A stretch of DNA of 64,000 nt, taken from Cavia porcellus. Lineage: Eukaryota; Chordata; Mammalia; Rodentia; Caviidae. A program made the position numbers and the translations under genes. Below are positions 24,344-36,444 of this stretch, piece after piece; the first letter of the stretch is position 1; every line of letters starts with the position of its first letter. The notes beneath the pieces are model-generated. The model saw only the letters and a program-made list of their open reading frames with translations. It was not told the origin of the DNA and made no database searches. The stretch covers positions 55,872,501 to 55,936,500 of the forward strand of contig NW_026947496.1 of the NCBI RefSeq assembly GCF_034190915.1. The letters are read 5' to 3'.

Positions 24344-24920
24344 CATTGCTGTGATGTTGACAGGTCATGTGGTTTAACAGCCTTAGAAATTAATTTGGAA
24401 AGATTTTGAGAGACTTGCAGAAGAAGCATCCTCCATATGCTGTAAACTATATGAGAGATTCTGGTCAGAACCTGGAAAATAAGAGTATTGATGGAAATAC
24501 TGCCAGTTATGATGAGGCTCAGGATGCTTCTATTGAGAAGGGCTGAAGAGACTTCTGGATCCCAGGTGCTATATATTGTGCTTTGGCAGGAAGTTGGTCT
24601 GCATTTTGCTTGTGTTTAGAGATATTGCCTGGGTGGCAGAAAAATTTTAATGTGATCTACTGTTGGGATGGTGGCGTTATTGTTGAGAGCTTTTGGACAG
24701 TTCTATGTTTGAAATTAAGAACAAAGAGTCAGCAAGGTGATTTGAAGCATTTAACTAGAAGGAAGTCTCCAGTGGAGCTTTGGGTTACAAGCATGAAACA
24801 GACGAGAAAGTGGTTGTTGAGAAGGACAGGACAATGGAAAAACAAACTGAAGCCTTTCACCTGAAGGGAAGAGTGTGTTTGAAATGCAACAGATGCTTGT
24901 GTCTTCAGTCTTGCCATGCT
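24344..24920 (+). pseudogene. ERVL/MaLR internal leader and gag-side remnant
   Basis: Sequence downstream of the primer-binding site has the low-complexity, GA-rich texture of MaLR interior ('ggaaagattttgagagacttg' type wording near 24398). The only frame of note, 24583-24864 (93 codons), has no recognisable gag domain. The interior stops before a T-rich region near 25055. It is non-functional. Confidence 0.5.
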
Positions 24921-25058
24921 CTATTGTTAAAAGTTAATGGGGAGCGAGGACTGTGATTGTAATCTCTCTTTTAATAAGAATTTAATATAGTTTTTAGATA
25001 TAAGTTTGTAACCAGGTTAGTCAAAATGTATTTTAACATTGAATTTTGATCACCTTTT

Positions 25059-26011
25059 TTAAAGTAATTTTTTTTTATTGGTACCGGGGATCAAACTCAC
25101 AATCTCGTACTTCCAAGGCAGGTGCTTATGCCACTGAGCTGAAACCCCAGCCCTAATTTTTTATTTTAAAGAGAATAAAATCAATCAAAACAAAACAGTT
25201 TAAGTGATATAGCATTTCAAAACAAGATAATAGGAAATCAACAATGGCTACCATAATGCCTCTTATTGTCTTCAAAATAGCTCCCATACCTTCAGACTTA
25301 GTAAAATAAAAAAATAAAAAAAAAACAGGACAGAACAGAACCAATAAAAGAGAACAATGAATGTAACACAGGACTTCAAAACAAGATAATAGTAAATTCA
25401 AAATATATACCATAATATATCTTGTTATCTTGGAAATAGCTGCCCATGCCATCAGATGTAATAAAATCAAAAAAGACAAAACAAAATAAAACCAAACCAA
25501 GCCAAACCAAATAATGAAAACAATACAGGACTTTAAAACAAGGCAATAGGGAATTAAGAGTGGCTGCCATTTCAGAAGGAGATCCCCTATAGATGCTGTA
25601 TTGTGTGTTGTTATCCTCTAAATACATGATCAGACTACCAGCTTTAGGCCTGCAAAGTCAATGAAACACTAAACACTACAAGCATTAAGTTGTATTTTAC
25701 TTCAATAGCTGTGATCACCGCCTGTGTTTCTCTGGATCAGCCTGTTGCTTATGGGTGGATTAGTGGTAGAGATATTGGATTTTCTTGTCTCCCAGGCTAT
25801 GCGCCAGAAGGGATTGGCATCTCATTCTCCTCCCCATGGCCCACAAATGGTCCCAACTCATAGGAAGGGGCTGGCATCTGGTTCTCCCTATGGCTCACAA
25901 ATGGCACCAGCTCAAAGGAAGGGGCTAGTGTCTGGTTCTACTTCCTGTGGCCTGCAACTAGTGCTGTCTCACAGGAAGGGGTTGGCATTTGGTTCTCCTC
26001 CTGATGGCCCA
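25059..26011 (-). mobile_element. VNTR-headed polyadenylated retroposon, copy 1 (unassigned family)
   Basis: A perfect 13-base direct repeat 'ttgatcacctttt' flanks the unit (25046-25058 and 26012-26024). On the minus strand the order is: a GC-richer 54-57 bp tandem head (25806-26011), a unique middle (about 25560-25800), a T/G-rich body of about 110-150 bp repeated units built on 'gttttgttctgttttg', and a poly(A) tail seen as poly(T) at about 25068-25078 and 25157-25167. An ID-like SINE sits in the tail. The minus-strand frames at 25153-25500 and 25376-25627 translate the repeated body (recurring 'LLSCFE' blocks) and look like shadows rather than genes. Copies 2 and 3 lie at 40326-40946 and 58054-58789. 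I know no family that matches. Confidence 0.8.
25066..25156 (-). repeat. ID-like SINE nested in a retroposon tail
   Basis: The plus strand reads T tract, 'ggtaccggggatcaaactca', 'ccaaggcaggtgctta', 'gccactgagct', 'ccccagccc', i.e. an ID-like SINE reversed. Similar 'taatttttt' words on each side suggest insertion into the A-rich tail of the host retroposon. Confidence 0.8.
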
Positions 26012-26019
26012 TTGATCAC
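25806..26019. repeat. Minisatellite of four 54-57 bp units (VNTR head)
   Basis: Four units each start 'gaagggRYtRgYRtYt' at about 25806, 25863, 25917 and 25974; spacing is 57, 54 and 57 bases. Because all spacings are multiples of three, the plus strand stays open at 25724-26026 and reads a repeated 18-19 residue motif ('KGLASGSP' and variants). This open frame is explained by the tandem repeat and is not good evidence for a gene. Confidence 0.9.
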
Positions 26020-26187
26020 CTTTTGAACATTTTGCTTTTGGTGCAGAAATGAATGCCGTAAGAATTGCATGTATGTAATTACTATGATAATGTAATAGAT
26101 CAAGACATGTTAACTCTTCATAAATCTGCCACTAGAGACTCTGGTTTAAGGAAATGTGTCTGATTATTAAGTAGACCAGGAGTGGAC

Positions 26188-27020
26188 TGTGGTGGATTGA
26201 CAACTGGTGGTCAACTTGTAATGCCCAGCTGAACTGAGTCAGCATGGTGCTGGGTGTGGAGGGTTCATCTGAGGATTGTTGCCCACAGCATAAAAAGAGA
26301 ACAAGAGAGGAAGACTGGGCTGTTGATTGTCCTGGAGAAGAGGGTCATGATGGTTTTCCAGATATGAATTTGGCTGTTCTGATTGTCAGAGGAGCTTGAG
26401 ACCTCATCACTGAGGATGGCTGCAGTTCACTTTAGGGGAGCTCTAGTACTTATTTTGAGCATCACTTTCTGACTCTGGATGGTAAGGTGGTGCTGAATCT
26501 CCTGGAGAAGCTCGTTGCACTGGCTTTCCTGATATGAACTTGGCTGTTCTCATCATCAGAGGAGCTCTGGACCTCACTGTTGCTGAGAATGGCTGTGGTT
26601 CTTTCTCGGGGGAGGGAGGCTCTGGTCCTTACCTTAAGCATTGTTTCTTGGCTCCAGTGCAGATCCTTTAAACTGCTGGCACAGAACCTTCATCCCACTG
26701 GCACAGACTTTCTAGCTTTAATCACTGACCCTTGGGCCTTCTCAGTGCAGATCCTTGATACAGACTTGCATGAGACATTGTTGATTCTAGGCCTCCAGTC
26801 GGACTTGTGGAGGACATTGCCATGGGCCCTATGTATTCAGCTAGACTTACACAAGATGTTGCCATGGGATCCAAGCCCTCAGCTAGATTCTTTTGGTCTC
26901 TAGTGTATGAACAGATTTCCTCACTCTTTTTTGCATTTAACTCTTTGGGTAAATATTATAAAATAATTCTCTGAATTATGTGTCCCATATTAAATCATTT
27001 TCTTGCAAGCTCTGACTGTA
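26188..27020 (+). mobile_element. Unassigned 0.8-kb LTR-like element, copy 1
   Basis: It starts 'tgtggtggattgacaactgg' and ends near 'ctctgactgta', aligning end to end with the interrupted copy at 39867-41291. ERVL/MaLR LTRs have similar ends. It contains its own inner repeat around 'ctctggtccttaccttaagc' (about 26439 and 26611). No target-site duplication is visible for this copy. The 107-codon frame at 26580-26903 has no recognisable domain. Confidence 0.65.
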
Positions 27021-27024
27021 ACAT

Positions 27025-27690
27025 ATTTTGAGAACACTGGATACAGTTATATTCTTCTGAAGAACACTGGTGTTTTTATTTTATGAAGCAATTAACTTTG
27101 CTGAATTCAAAGTGTTCACTCTGCCTTTTGAGCAGCCACTCAAATCTCTGTGCAACTAATCTTTAGCCAGACTCCGTCTGACTCTGCCATGTACATATTT
27201 AGCTCATGGGTCAGTCAGATTCTTGGGCAGAATTTATATACAGAAAGTAGAGTTCTCCCCTTTGGCTTTCTCCTCTCGAGAATTCCCTCCTCATTTTCGG
27301 ACAGCCATTGTTGCCCCAAACACTGGCCTCCTACTCTTCAGGTCTGTGAGATTGTGATTTTTCTTTAGGAACTTTGTTTAAGCTCACCTTCAGGGTTACC
27401 ACTGTAGCAGTGGATAATTCATTTTTTGCTTCTAAGTTTTAACTGCCTTGCAGATCTGTTTTTGCTCACTGTGCTGCACTAGAGTTTAGAACTTGTGTGT
27501 GTGGGTTCCTGGGGTTCTTTAGGAGCTTCTTGACCCTTACCAGAACCTGGACTCCTATTTGTTTTAAAGTCATAAAAAATATTTTGTATTTCAACTGTAG
27601 AATCCCTGAGGTAAGTTAACCCACCAATTTAGATAGCATTTTTTTGGTAGCACTTTTGGCATTTGTTATTAAATAACTCTTTGCATATTT
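27025..27690. other. Non-coding sequence, no assigned repeat
   Basis: No gene or clear repeat. The short frames do not persist. Confidence 0.45.
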
Positions 27691-27699
27691 AGCATCTCT

Positions 27700-27790
27700 T
27701 TCCCACGATAATATATGAGTACCTATGATCTAGCACCTAGTCCAGGATCATAGGAGTAGCTCCTTAAATATTTGTTGAACAAATGAATAC
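27700..27790 (+). repeat. LINE-2 3' end fragment
   Basis: 'ctagcacctagtccaggatc' followed by 'aaatatttgttgaacaaatg' is a standard L2 3' end. Confidence 0.55.
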
Positions 27791-27814
27791 AGACAGGAGG
27801 TAACTAGGTCTGAG

Positions 27815-28140
27815 TCAGTACAAAGGCTCGGGTATTAGTAAGGGCTTGGTCCTTGTAAGTGGCACTATTAGGAGGTGGCAGAGACTTTAAAGGGAGAGCT
27901 AAATGGGAGGTCTTCTAGTCCTCAGAGAACATCCCTTAAAGGGACACCTAGTCCCTTATTCTTCTGACCATGTAATGAATGGGCGTCCTCTGCTGTATGC
28001 TCCCACCTTGATGTGGGACCGCATCAACAGGGCCAACCAATCGTGGACTAAACCCTCTCAATAAGCACAAATAAACCTTATCTCTTTATAAGGTGATTAT
28101 CTCAGGTATTTGTAACTGTAACAGAAAGCCAAGTAACACA
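27815..28140 (+). mobile_element. MaLR-type solo LTR
   Basis: 'cactattaggaggtggcaga', then 'cttctgaccatgtaatgaat', 'aataagcacaaataaacctt' and a terminal 'agaaagccaagtaacaca' follow the MLT1/MST LTR order. The 5' end is eroded. Confidence 0.7.
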
Positions 28141-28144
28141 GCAC

Positions 28145-30195
28145 TAAGTGTAGAGAGAACACTGTTTAGAGATACTTCATAGAGAGCTTTAAGGGAATCT
28201 GATTAAGGGTGGAGTAGTTTAAGAAAATTGATAATTCTAGCTGGGGTTGCTTGGTAATCTCTCTAGGACAGGTTGGAAAAGGCTGTGCTTTGATTAAAAT
28301 GACATTCTGAGCATTGAGGAAAATGATTTATTTGCCCTTTGTGTGTTGATTACTCCTAATTTGCGATTAGCATTTCTCTTGCTCTTGGCCCATTTTTGCT
28401 TGAAACAGATTAAAAAATTTCTAATTTCTAATTCTTCAGTCCTGACCAGGTGCATCTGGCTCTGTTAGAAAAGCAAGTCTGGAATCTGACGAATCTCCGA
28501 AGGAAGGATGTTTCTTTACGATAAGGAGCTGAGTGTTGAAATTTAATCCTCTAAACCTCTGCCTCCCCAGGACTCCATTAAATTGTTCCTATTAGTGTGA
28601 TTGCACAAGATACCCAAAGAGCAGGGGAAATATTAGAAACCCTGAAAACGAGGGGAAAGATATTGGAAAGCTGTGCCTCCGTCATGATTTAGGATCTCAC
28701 TAAATTCGTAAGTGGAAATGTCTGACAGCTTTGGAACCTGAAATCTTTCATCTTCCTGGTGGAATACATGTTTGCTCACACAGTAAAATGAAAACTGGTG
28801 GTGAATGCCACAGTAAAGTTCATGTTCCCTTAGTAGCGAGGTAAGGAGGAGAACATAATTACATAGAAATGCTGCTCTGGGCCTCCTCAGCCAGAAGCAG
28901 CTACTAGAAAGGCAGCGCTTATTACCTGATCTAGGGCAACCTGCACGATCTGAAGGTTTCTCATTAGCACCTCCCATTACATCTGGAGTCAAGGGCTTTC
29001 AGCTAATCCTGCAGCAGGGAATGGTTTTGCTTCCCAGCCTCAGTCAAGGCATTTAGCGCCAGGAACACCTCTCTTGATGGACTCCCTCTGCAATTAAGAA
29101 AAATAGGTTTCCAAGGGGGAGGGAGTTCTAACTTTCCAGGGCTTCTGTTGCTATTTCTGTGTAAAGGCAGCTCTCACTTGGGTATCTGGTTCTTTGCCAC
29201 CTACCCTCACAGACATGCCCCAGGGGACTGATTACCTTGGAATTAGGAGGAGTTTTATGCACTTCTTGTTGTGCAGTTAGGGGTGGGCACAAGGGGTGAT
29301 GAAGGCTTAAGCAAGGACAGGAATTGGAGGAGGACAAGCAGACACAACCTTTGGTGTATTCACAGCTGTCTGCAGGACAGAGCACCACTGTTAACTGACC
29401 GGTCACCCTCACCTGTGCCCTCCCTCCCATGCAGGCTCTTGCTCACTCCACGGCCTGGGAACTGTATCCTGAGCCTCAGACCCACATCCCCTCCATGTTT
29501 CAGTGCCACGTGCTCCCGTCCAGCTGCCTGGCACGGCATCCCTGGAACAGCTAGGTCCACTCTACTTTCTCTTCTGTGTGCTGAAATCAGTCTGTTTCTC
29601 ACAGCTGCGTAAGTCAATGGATCCCAGGACAGACTGGCAGAGGACCCGAGGGCTGCCCTTCCAGTCTCCTTCCCCTGTGCCCTGTGTGTCTCAGTGCTGT
29701 ATAAGTTTCTTCCAGAAAACCAACCCTGCCTGGCTGCCCCTCTCTTCACAAATATGGCTGGCACAGTGGAGTTTTCATGGGTGCTGAGGAAGAGAGCTCC
29801 CCTAAACCACTGAAACGAGAGCCCATGGGGTGGTGTGGCCGCTATGGTTTACGGGCTCCCCAGGTGATTCTAATGTGCCGAAGGGCTGGGCCCATCAGAC
29901 TGGGTACAGAGCAGAGGGTGATCTCGGACTGGGCACAGCTCGGGAGCATTGGCATCCACTGCCTTGTGGCCACCAGCAGGTCTCTTCTCCTACAAGTTCC
30001 ATGTGTGTGCTTGGATGGTGCCAGAGAGGTCCCACCTGTTTGGCTGAAAGTCAGACTTCAGATTCCACTTCCGCTGTAATTTCTAAATTGCTATCTAACA
30101 TACTCTTGTTCAGCATATAAATCTGATCTGAAAATATGGATTGTATGTTGCATGGGTGAGAAAAAAAGGGCAGAAGGTTTAAAGTAGTCAGTGAA
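28145..30195. other. Mostly unique sequence, GC-richer after 29.1 kb
   Basis: Overlapping frames of 94-134 codons occur on both strands at 29128-30120. That is expected where GC is higher and stops are rare; none has a domain, and CpG is too scarce for a CpG island. A MER20-like scrap ('ccccaggtgattctaatgtg') lies at 29858. I see no exon. Confidence 0.5.
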
Positions 30196-30199
30196 TCAA

Positions 30200-30300
30200 A
30201 TTTTTGATCGGGGACCTTAATAAGTTACTCTGAACCTTAGTTCCTTTACCTATATCATGGAACCATAGTACTAGCTGTGGGGCTGTTATGATACCCATAT
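30200..30300 (+). repeat. MIR fragment
   Basis: 'ttactctgaaccttagttcc' then 'tgtggggctgttatgatacc' keep the MIR core order. Confidence 0.4.
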
Positions 30301-30659
30301 GTTCTGAATGTGTAGCCATTTTTCATGAGTAAGACAGTAGGGACATCAAGCCTTTGCTTTGTGGCTATAATCCAGCCATTCTGTAGATCTTGGATTTAAA
30401 CTCAACATAACTCGTATCATCAATTCAGTAACAGTTCATTACTGCTGTTGGAGGAGCCATTCTAAATCCTGAAGTTGATGAAGGAACCATATCTTCTTTT
30501 GTGAGTAGGGAGCTGCCTTGTCATTGTTTGATCTTGTGAACCTCTGTAAAGCTAGCATTCCCTATTGGCACAATTGTTCATTTTTTTTTCCAGCTCTAGG
30601 AATTCTGGCCCTGGGAATTTTTCATCTTCTAGAAAGAAATTTTCAAGTCAAAAGTTTTT

Positions 30660-30770
30660 GAACATTTGCAGCATTAGGATCACCTGGAGGACTTATTAAG
30701 CTACATTGCTGGCATCAATCCCTGAGTTTCAGATTGAGTCTGGAGGAGTAAGAAACTCCTTTTTTCTACC
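30660..30770 (+). mobile_element. MER20-like hAT relic
   Basis: 'gcattaggatcacctggagg', 'acttattaagctacattgct' and 'ctgagtttcagattgagtct' match the MER20 layout. Confidence 0.5.
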
Positions 30771-30900
30771 TCCTCCCGTCCTCTGTTCCTCCCCTCTTCT
30801 TCCCTCCACAGCCCTTCTGTCCTCTCCTTTCCCCTCCCCTCCCCTCCTCTCTCCTGTTATACCCTCTCCTTCCTCCTTTTTCCCTTCCTCTCCTCTCCTG
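30765..30900. repeat. Pyrimidine-rich tract
   Basis: C/T-rich strand with repeated 'cccctcccctc' and 'tctcctg' units. Low-complexity; the 78-codon frame across it is a composition effect. Confidence 0.85.
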
Positions 30901-30904
30901 TTTC

Positions 30905-31073
30905 TTCAATGTTGTAAACTGAACCCAGAGCCTTTGCACTGAGCTATATTCTGAATCTTTTTTTTTTAATTTTGAAACAGGGTTTTCCTAAATTGCTTAG
31001 GCTGGTCTAGAACTTGCCATCCTCCTGCCCCAGCATCCCAGAGTACTACTGGATTACAGGGGCATGCAGGTTT
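30905..31073 (-). repeat. B1-dID dimeric SINE, diverged
   Basis: On the plus strand a reversed ID half ('aaactgaacccagagccttt', 'gcactgagcta') is followed, across a T tract, by a reversed B1 half ('gaaacagggttttcct', 'ttaggctggtctagaac', 'ggattacaggggcatgcag'). On the minus strand this is B1 then ID, the order known for B1-dID. Confidence 0.7.
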
Positions 31074-31079
31074 GGCATG

Positions 31080-31895
31080 CTTGGAGAACTGCTGGGTACA
31101 GTCTCACAGTGCTGTCTCTAGGCCAGTGCTCTCATCGGCACCTGCACTTTGTAATTCCATGTGGGATTTGTAATCATGGTTCTCCTGACGTGGATCTGTG
31201 GATGGCAGAGGCATCACTATGTTTAAAAAGCTCTGCTCTAGGATGGTTCTGAGGAGCAGCTCCAAGTGCCAACCCATGGATGGGCCTAAGCTACATATCC
31301 CTGCTTCTATCTTGTGTGCTGTAACACATTCTCCCTGATGTAGCAAAGATTATTTAAAAAAATGAAGCAGAGTCTATCATGGCACTTTTCTTCCCCAGAC
31401 CAGTTCATTTTCATGTTTAGCATCAAGTGCTTAGCTCTGTGCCAAGCCACCAAACTCTATTCCCACCCGTGTCCCATCATTTTCCCCATCATGCGGTCCG
31501 TGAGTCTCACATGTGGGCTAGCAAGCCTCCTTCTGTCCCTTCACCAGTGAGACCTGCTGTGGGCCAGGCCTTGGCCCTGTCCTCTCTGGCTGGGACATCC
31601 CTTCCTGCTTCTCAGCTCCACTGCTTCCTCTTGTTCTTAAGTCTCTGCTCCCAGTTCCCCACCCAAGAGAGGCCGCCGTAGCCATCCTGCTAAATGTGGC
31701 TACCACACAGATTTGTGCAGTTTAAGGACTGCACAACCAAAGGAGGCCCCCTTCACACATGGACTTCGCAGATTCATAGACACATGCTGTGACAGTTTTC
31801 TGGCAGATGGTGGTAAAGTGTTCTGGAGCGAGCAGTGGCTTTTTCTGATTCTTACAAAGTCACCATGTTTTCTAATAGCGGTGCTGCTGCTAAAA
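31080..31895. other. Non-coding sequence, no assigned repeat
   Basis: Several 60-88 codon frames overlap on both strands. None is supported. Confidence 0.4.
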
Positions 31896-31899
31896 TAGG

Positions 31900-32120
31900 C
31901 CTTCTGTTCCCACACCCCCCAGTTATACTCGTTATTTGCTACCTTCTTTGCAGCCCCGATCAAATTTAATGTCTCATTTATTTATATGATTACCAGCATA
32001 TCATCTGTTTCCCCAATTAGATATAGATTTCCTGAGGGCTTTGTCTCCTTGCTCACAGCTATTCTATGTGCCTGCCATGTAGTAAGTACACACATTTTTC
32101 TTGATCAAATAAATGAATGA
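31900..32120 (+). repeat. LINE-2 3' end
   Basis: 'ttccccaattagatatagat', 'ttcctgagggctttgtct', 'gcctgccatgtagtaagtac' and 'caaataaatgaatgaatt' follow the L2 3' UTR in order. Confidence 0.65.
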
Positions 32121-32124
32121 ATTC

Positions 32125-35100
32125 AGTAAGGGAGGCCCTAAAGGTGCCCATTCTGTTCTATAACTATCACTGCAAGGCACCAGTGACTCCAGACACAGTT
32201 GAAAATAGATTCCAGAGTGCAGAGAACTGCACTGGGCAACTCTGGAAGACAAGCCAGCATTCCGCTGCGCTGTGCTGGTTTCTCCCTGCTGCCCATGGGA
32301 GTTTCAGGTGACAGCAGTGGAAGGCCCAGGCCAACCAGCCCCACACTGCCTTTGGCAGGGAGTCAGGACAAGTGATTGAGGAGCTTGGGAGTCCTTTCCT
32401 TATAGAGGGGCGGGGACATGGAAGTGTCAGTAATCAATAATTGCCCATTTTATATGGAGGCTTTATAGGCTAATCTCAATTAATTGTTTCAGAAAGAGTA
32501 GTAAAATTAGGCAAGGAGGCCATCTGAGATGACGGCTTGTGAGGGGCGGCTGCACAGACAGGCTATTAGCATCTTGGAGGTCACAGCTGTCTGGATGTGA
32601 AGGGCATCTTGCGTCCAGAACAAGGCCGCCAGCGTAAGCGGTCTTGCTGTGAACCTAACGACAAGAGGTAGGTTTGGACTGCAGCAGCAGGCTGATGGGA
32701 CAGGACTGTGTGCTCCAGAGCAGGGAGACAGAGTCACAGAAGGTCAGAGGGAACGTCTGGTGGCCAGAAGCAAGGTCTTTTTTCTACAAGGTCTTCTCCT
32801 GTAAGCACACAGAAGTTTTTTCACAACTGATACCATTCCCTGTATTTTTTTTTGTAGGTATACTATTTTAGCAAACAATATACATTTAGATGTGAAACCC
32901 AGTAAGGTAGAAAAAAAATAACTCAAATAATGATCTTAAATTGTAGGACGATTGATTGCATTGTCCAAAAGTTAGCCACCTGTGCTGAGGTCATTGAGAG
33001 GCTGTGGGGTAAACATATATTGAAACATTTTAGCAGTGCAGTAGAAAATGTTTGACCAGGACATCAAAATTGTGTGTTTTCTTTGATGTAGTGGTACAAA
33101 GTCTCTTACAGGAATAAATTTGGATTTAAAATGTATGAGTTGATTTTTAAAACTATTAAGGAACTAACCAAATAAAATGAGATAAAGGAATGGTTATATC
33201 AAGGCTTGAGGTTTACTAGTGGCTTCTATATGTTTAAAAAAATGATTCAGCTTTCCTCTTTATTGTTTTATGGATAGAAATATGAGGAAAATTGATTTTG
33301 CTCAAAATTCTTATAGAAATTAGAGACAAGCAAGATTATCCTGCTGTGTTGTCCACTTGTTTATTCTTCAAATGAACTGGCAGTTTCTCAGGAGGAGAGA
33401 TAGATGAGCAGCATTCTTAACCAGCCAGATGACCACTGACTTTCTGATCAATGAACACACCAGCCACTGTCAGATAATGTTGGCCTCTTCAACAAAACCA
33501 GCCTGACCACCTTTGGACACAAGAACTTCCAAATTCTGTCTGGTATCTTTTGGCCTCAGTAGAAAGATAAGCAGGATACGGCTTAGCAAACTGATACCTC
33601 TTTCTAACTGAAATATGTGGAGGATGTGGTTTGCAGCCTGTGGCCACACCAAAATGCCTGTCCCATGGCAATGCCCAGAGTACATACTTAGGAAGGTAGC
33701 ATTTTAGATGTTTAAAATGGGACTCTTCCCATCTCAATGGTTCCTAATAGTTTTGAACACATCAGTAATGCTGATAATTGTTAGTTCATTTCTCTGGATG
33801 ATTTTACTAAAACTGAAAAAAGGGGCAATTCCTAATATATAGGCCCTTCATTATTGTAGATTTTTGTCCAATATGGTAGCCACTAATTGCCCACAACCTT
33901 TTAAAACTAACAAAAATGAATGCAAGGGTTAATGAAAATTGTGAGCCAAATTGGCCTGTTTCCAAGGAAACTTATTCCAACCTGGAAGTTGGGGTGGGTG
34001 TATGTTCTGGGGTTGGGGAGACCCATCAGCAGTTGGAAGGTTTTCTGTTTTCTACTTTTGAGTCATTTCTCAGTCTACATATCACTCCAGGATATGCCTC
34101 TTGTCAAAATATCTACTCCATCTGGGGTTGATTGGCTTCTCCACATGAGCTTGATGTCTATCCAGGGCTTACCAATTCTAAGAAATTCTTGCCATTTCTG
34201 GAGAGGGGTAAAATGCAGTGAATCGAAAAGGAGAAATCATAAATCTATCACTGATGCTCTTTCACTCAAGACGATGGATTAGTTCACAGGCCTGCTTATT
34301 CTCTGTGGCAGAGGGTATGTTAAAATAATTTGAAGAGAAGTGACTTAGAGGTGGGAGAAATCTATGCTGGAATTTCTCCAGATGGAGTCGAAAGATTGAG
34401 CTATAAGATCTGGTCCTGGCTGTTGCAAACTCTAGGTGTTTCTCTTTAGGGTGTCTTGTCCCTTGTAGCAGATTCATGGTTGCCCTTTGAATGATGCACA
34501 AGAAACATCGATTAAGTGCTAAAAAAAACAAGTATCTCCACTCAATTTGAGAAAATAAAATGTGGCTCACACTTAGTGAAAATCAATAATGTAGGAAAAT
34601 TTACTGGCTGCTATTCAAATCTTCACCCCCCTCATTGTAGGATCTGGTGCAGTGACTGGTTTTTGATGTTTGGAGGTAAGGCGGTAAGTACTATTCACTA
34701 GCTCTTTGATAGACCTGCAAGGAGTCTTAATTGAGTTGTCCTCTGTGCTGATGAAATGGGAGACAAGCAGAGAAAGCTGGCTTCAAAACAGGCTGGGGAC
34801 TCCTGCGATTAACATAACAGAGCTCCTAAGAGTTTCCAGTTTGCTGTGTGGAAGAGAAATTTATAAAGAAGTACTTCAAGCAGGGCTTCTCAAAGTGAGA
34901 ATCCTCATCTGGCTCCCGTCTGCCATGTCATTTGTCAACCTGACCCTTGTTGGGATTTCAGTGTATGAGCCTAGTAGGCAATGCTTATAACTAGAATAAT
35001 TTGAAACCATGAAGAGGAGCCTGGGAATGGGGAATGTGTCTGTTGCGGTGAGAATTAGAAGCAGTAGTCAGTCCTAGTTCATCCCTTCATGATCAGAAAT

Positions 35101-36235
35101 AAAGGAAACAAAAGGAGAGAACTGCAGGATGCAGGGCAGAGGAGAGCTAACAGAAGGTCAGGACATAGAAGGAAGAGCGAACTGAGTATTGAACTCTGGG
35201 CAGTGATGTGGTGAATTATAGTCGCGGCCCTTGATTGATGGCTGGAAGTCATGAAGTCTGTTAATTTTGCCAAGTTGCCACTTAGATGTTATAGTAGCTG
35301 AAACGGCCACTGCTCTGAAGAGGAAACAGCTCCCCCTGCTATGTTGCCGTCTCCCTGGCATTGATTTTTGTGAGGGTAGACCATGATTCATGGGTCTTCT
35401 CTTTTTTATAGCTTCAGAGTTTTACTTCTCCAGTGAGTTGGCCTGGTTTGGTGACAGCCCTGCTTAAAAATCTCATCTTTACAGGTGATGGCTTGGAATT
35501 TCAGGGAACTAGTGAAAATATTAACCAAATGTGTGGTGAAATAAGTAAGACAGGATTAAGGTGACACTTGGATGTATCAGGGAGGTGTGCAGGGAACTGT
35601 TCTGACTGCAGCTCTCACCCCTGAACTCAGCGGCGTCTCTGGGGAAGAAGACAAAGGAAGGCAAATAGCCGAAATGTTGCTATTCCCATGTTTTATTAGC
35701 ATTTTGCCCAACTGGTCTCTCCCCTTTCTGTTGAAAAACTTGCCCCAGGCCCTGCCATGATGAGTGGAAGAATTAAGCCTTTATAAATATAATAGACCCA
35801 GCGACTCTGAGAAGACATGGATCTAATTTAGGTGGTGTGGTGATTTTTATCTGGGAGTTGAGATCTGAAGCTGACTTCTGCAGCCGTCAGGGTTTGGTCA
35901 GTTGCACCTTCCTTCAACCAAACATGGTTGATGGAGACAGGTTATTTTGAGAGAATCTTGGAAGTCTGGAGTTGTTTCCTACAAGTGATGTCTTGATCTT
36001 ACTGTTTAACCTTATTCTTGGTATATTTTCACTATAATTCTTTTCTGTTTAGTTCGTTTTATTTCCTTCATTTGAATTTTTTTGGTATTTCCTTCATTTT
36101 AGGCAACATATTCAGCAAGTAATTCTCACTCAACACTGGGTGCAATGGTAACCATTATTATATTCCTTATGTATTCTATATATGAAATTATGTTATAATT
36201 ATTTTCTCATTGCTGATAGAATAGTGCTATCTTTA
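32125..36235. other. Large mostly unique non-coding stretch
   Basis: Nothing gene-like is convincing in 4.1 kb. Frames of 94-120 codons (33920-34282, 34262-34570, 34706-34990) lack domains and overlap other frames. 32410-32520 is AT-rich, non-repetitive and holds several TAAT/ATTA cores next to GC-rich sequence, and might be a conserved regulatory element. Confidence 0.45.
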
Positions 36236-36242
36236 TCACCAC

Positions 36243-36440
36243 TACAGGTTGAGTATCTCTCATCTAAAATGTTGGAACCAGAAAAGTGTTTCACACTTTG
36301 GTTTATTTTGGATTTTAGAGTATTTGAATAGATTTTATCTGTTGACCATCTCTAACCAAAAAACACAAAACCAGAAAGTTTTTGAGCATGAAATGATGCC
36401 CTAAAATTTCAGATTTTAGGATTAGGGATGGATAACCTCC
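36243..36440. mobile_element. Tigger-like short DNA transposon with terminal inverted repeats (TIR family 2)
   Basis: The left end 'caggttgagtatctctcatc' pairs with the right end, which in reverse complement reads 'aggttatccatccctaatcc', over about 26 bases. Both are followed by 'taaaat'. The ends match a common mammalian Tigger-related MITE. Non-coding. Confidence 0.7.
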
Positions 36441-36444
36441 TCTA

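Noticed and set aside
25153..25500. 115-codon hydrophobic minus-strand frame that looks like a membrane protein
   Set aside because: It translates the T/G-rich repeated body of a retroposon; Phe/Leu/Cys richness follows from T-rich DNA.
29128..30120. Cluster of 94-134 codon frames on both strands
   Set aside because: Higher GC lowers stop frequency; frames overlap on opposite strands and share no family. CpG is too scarce for a CpG island.
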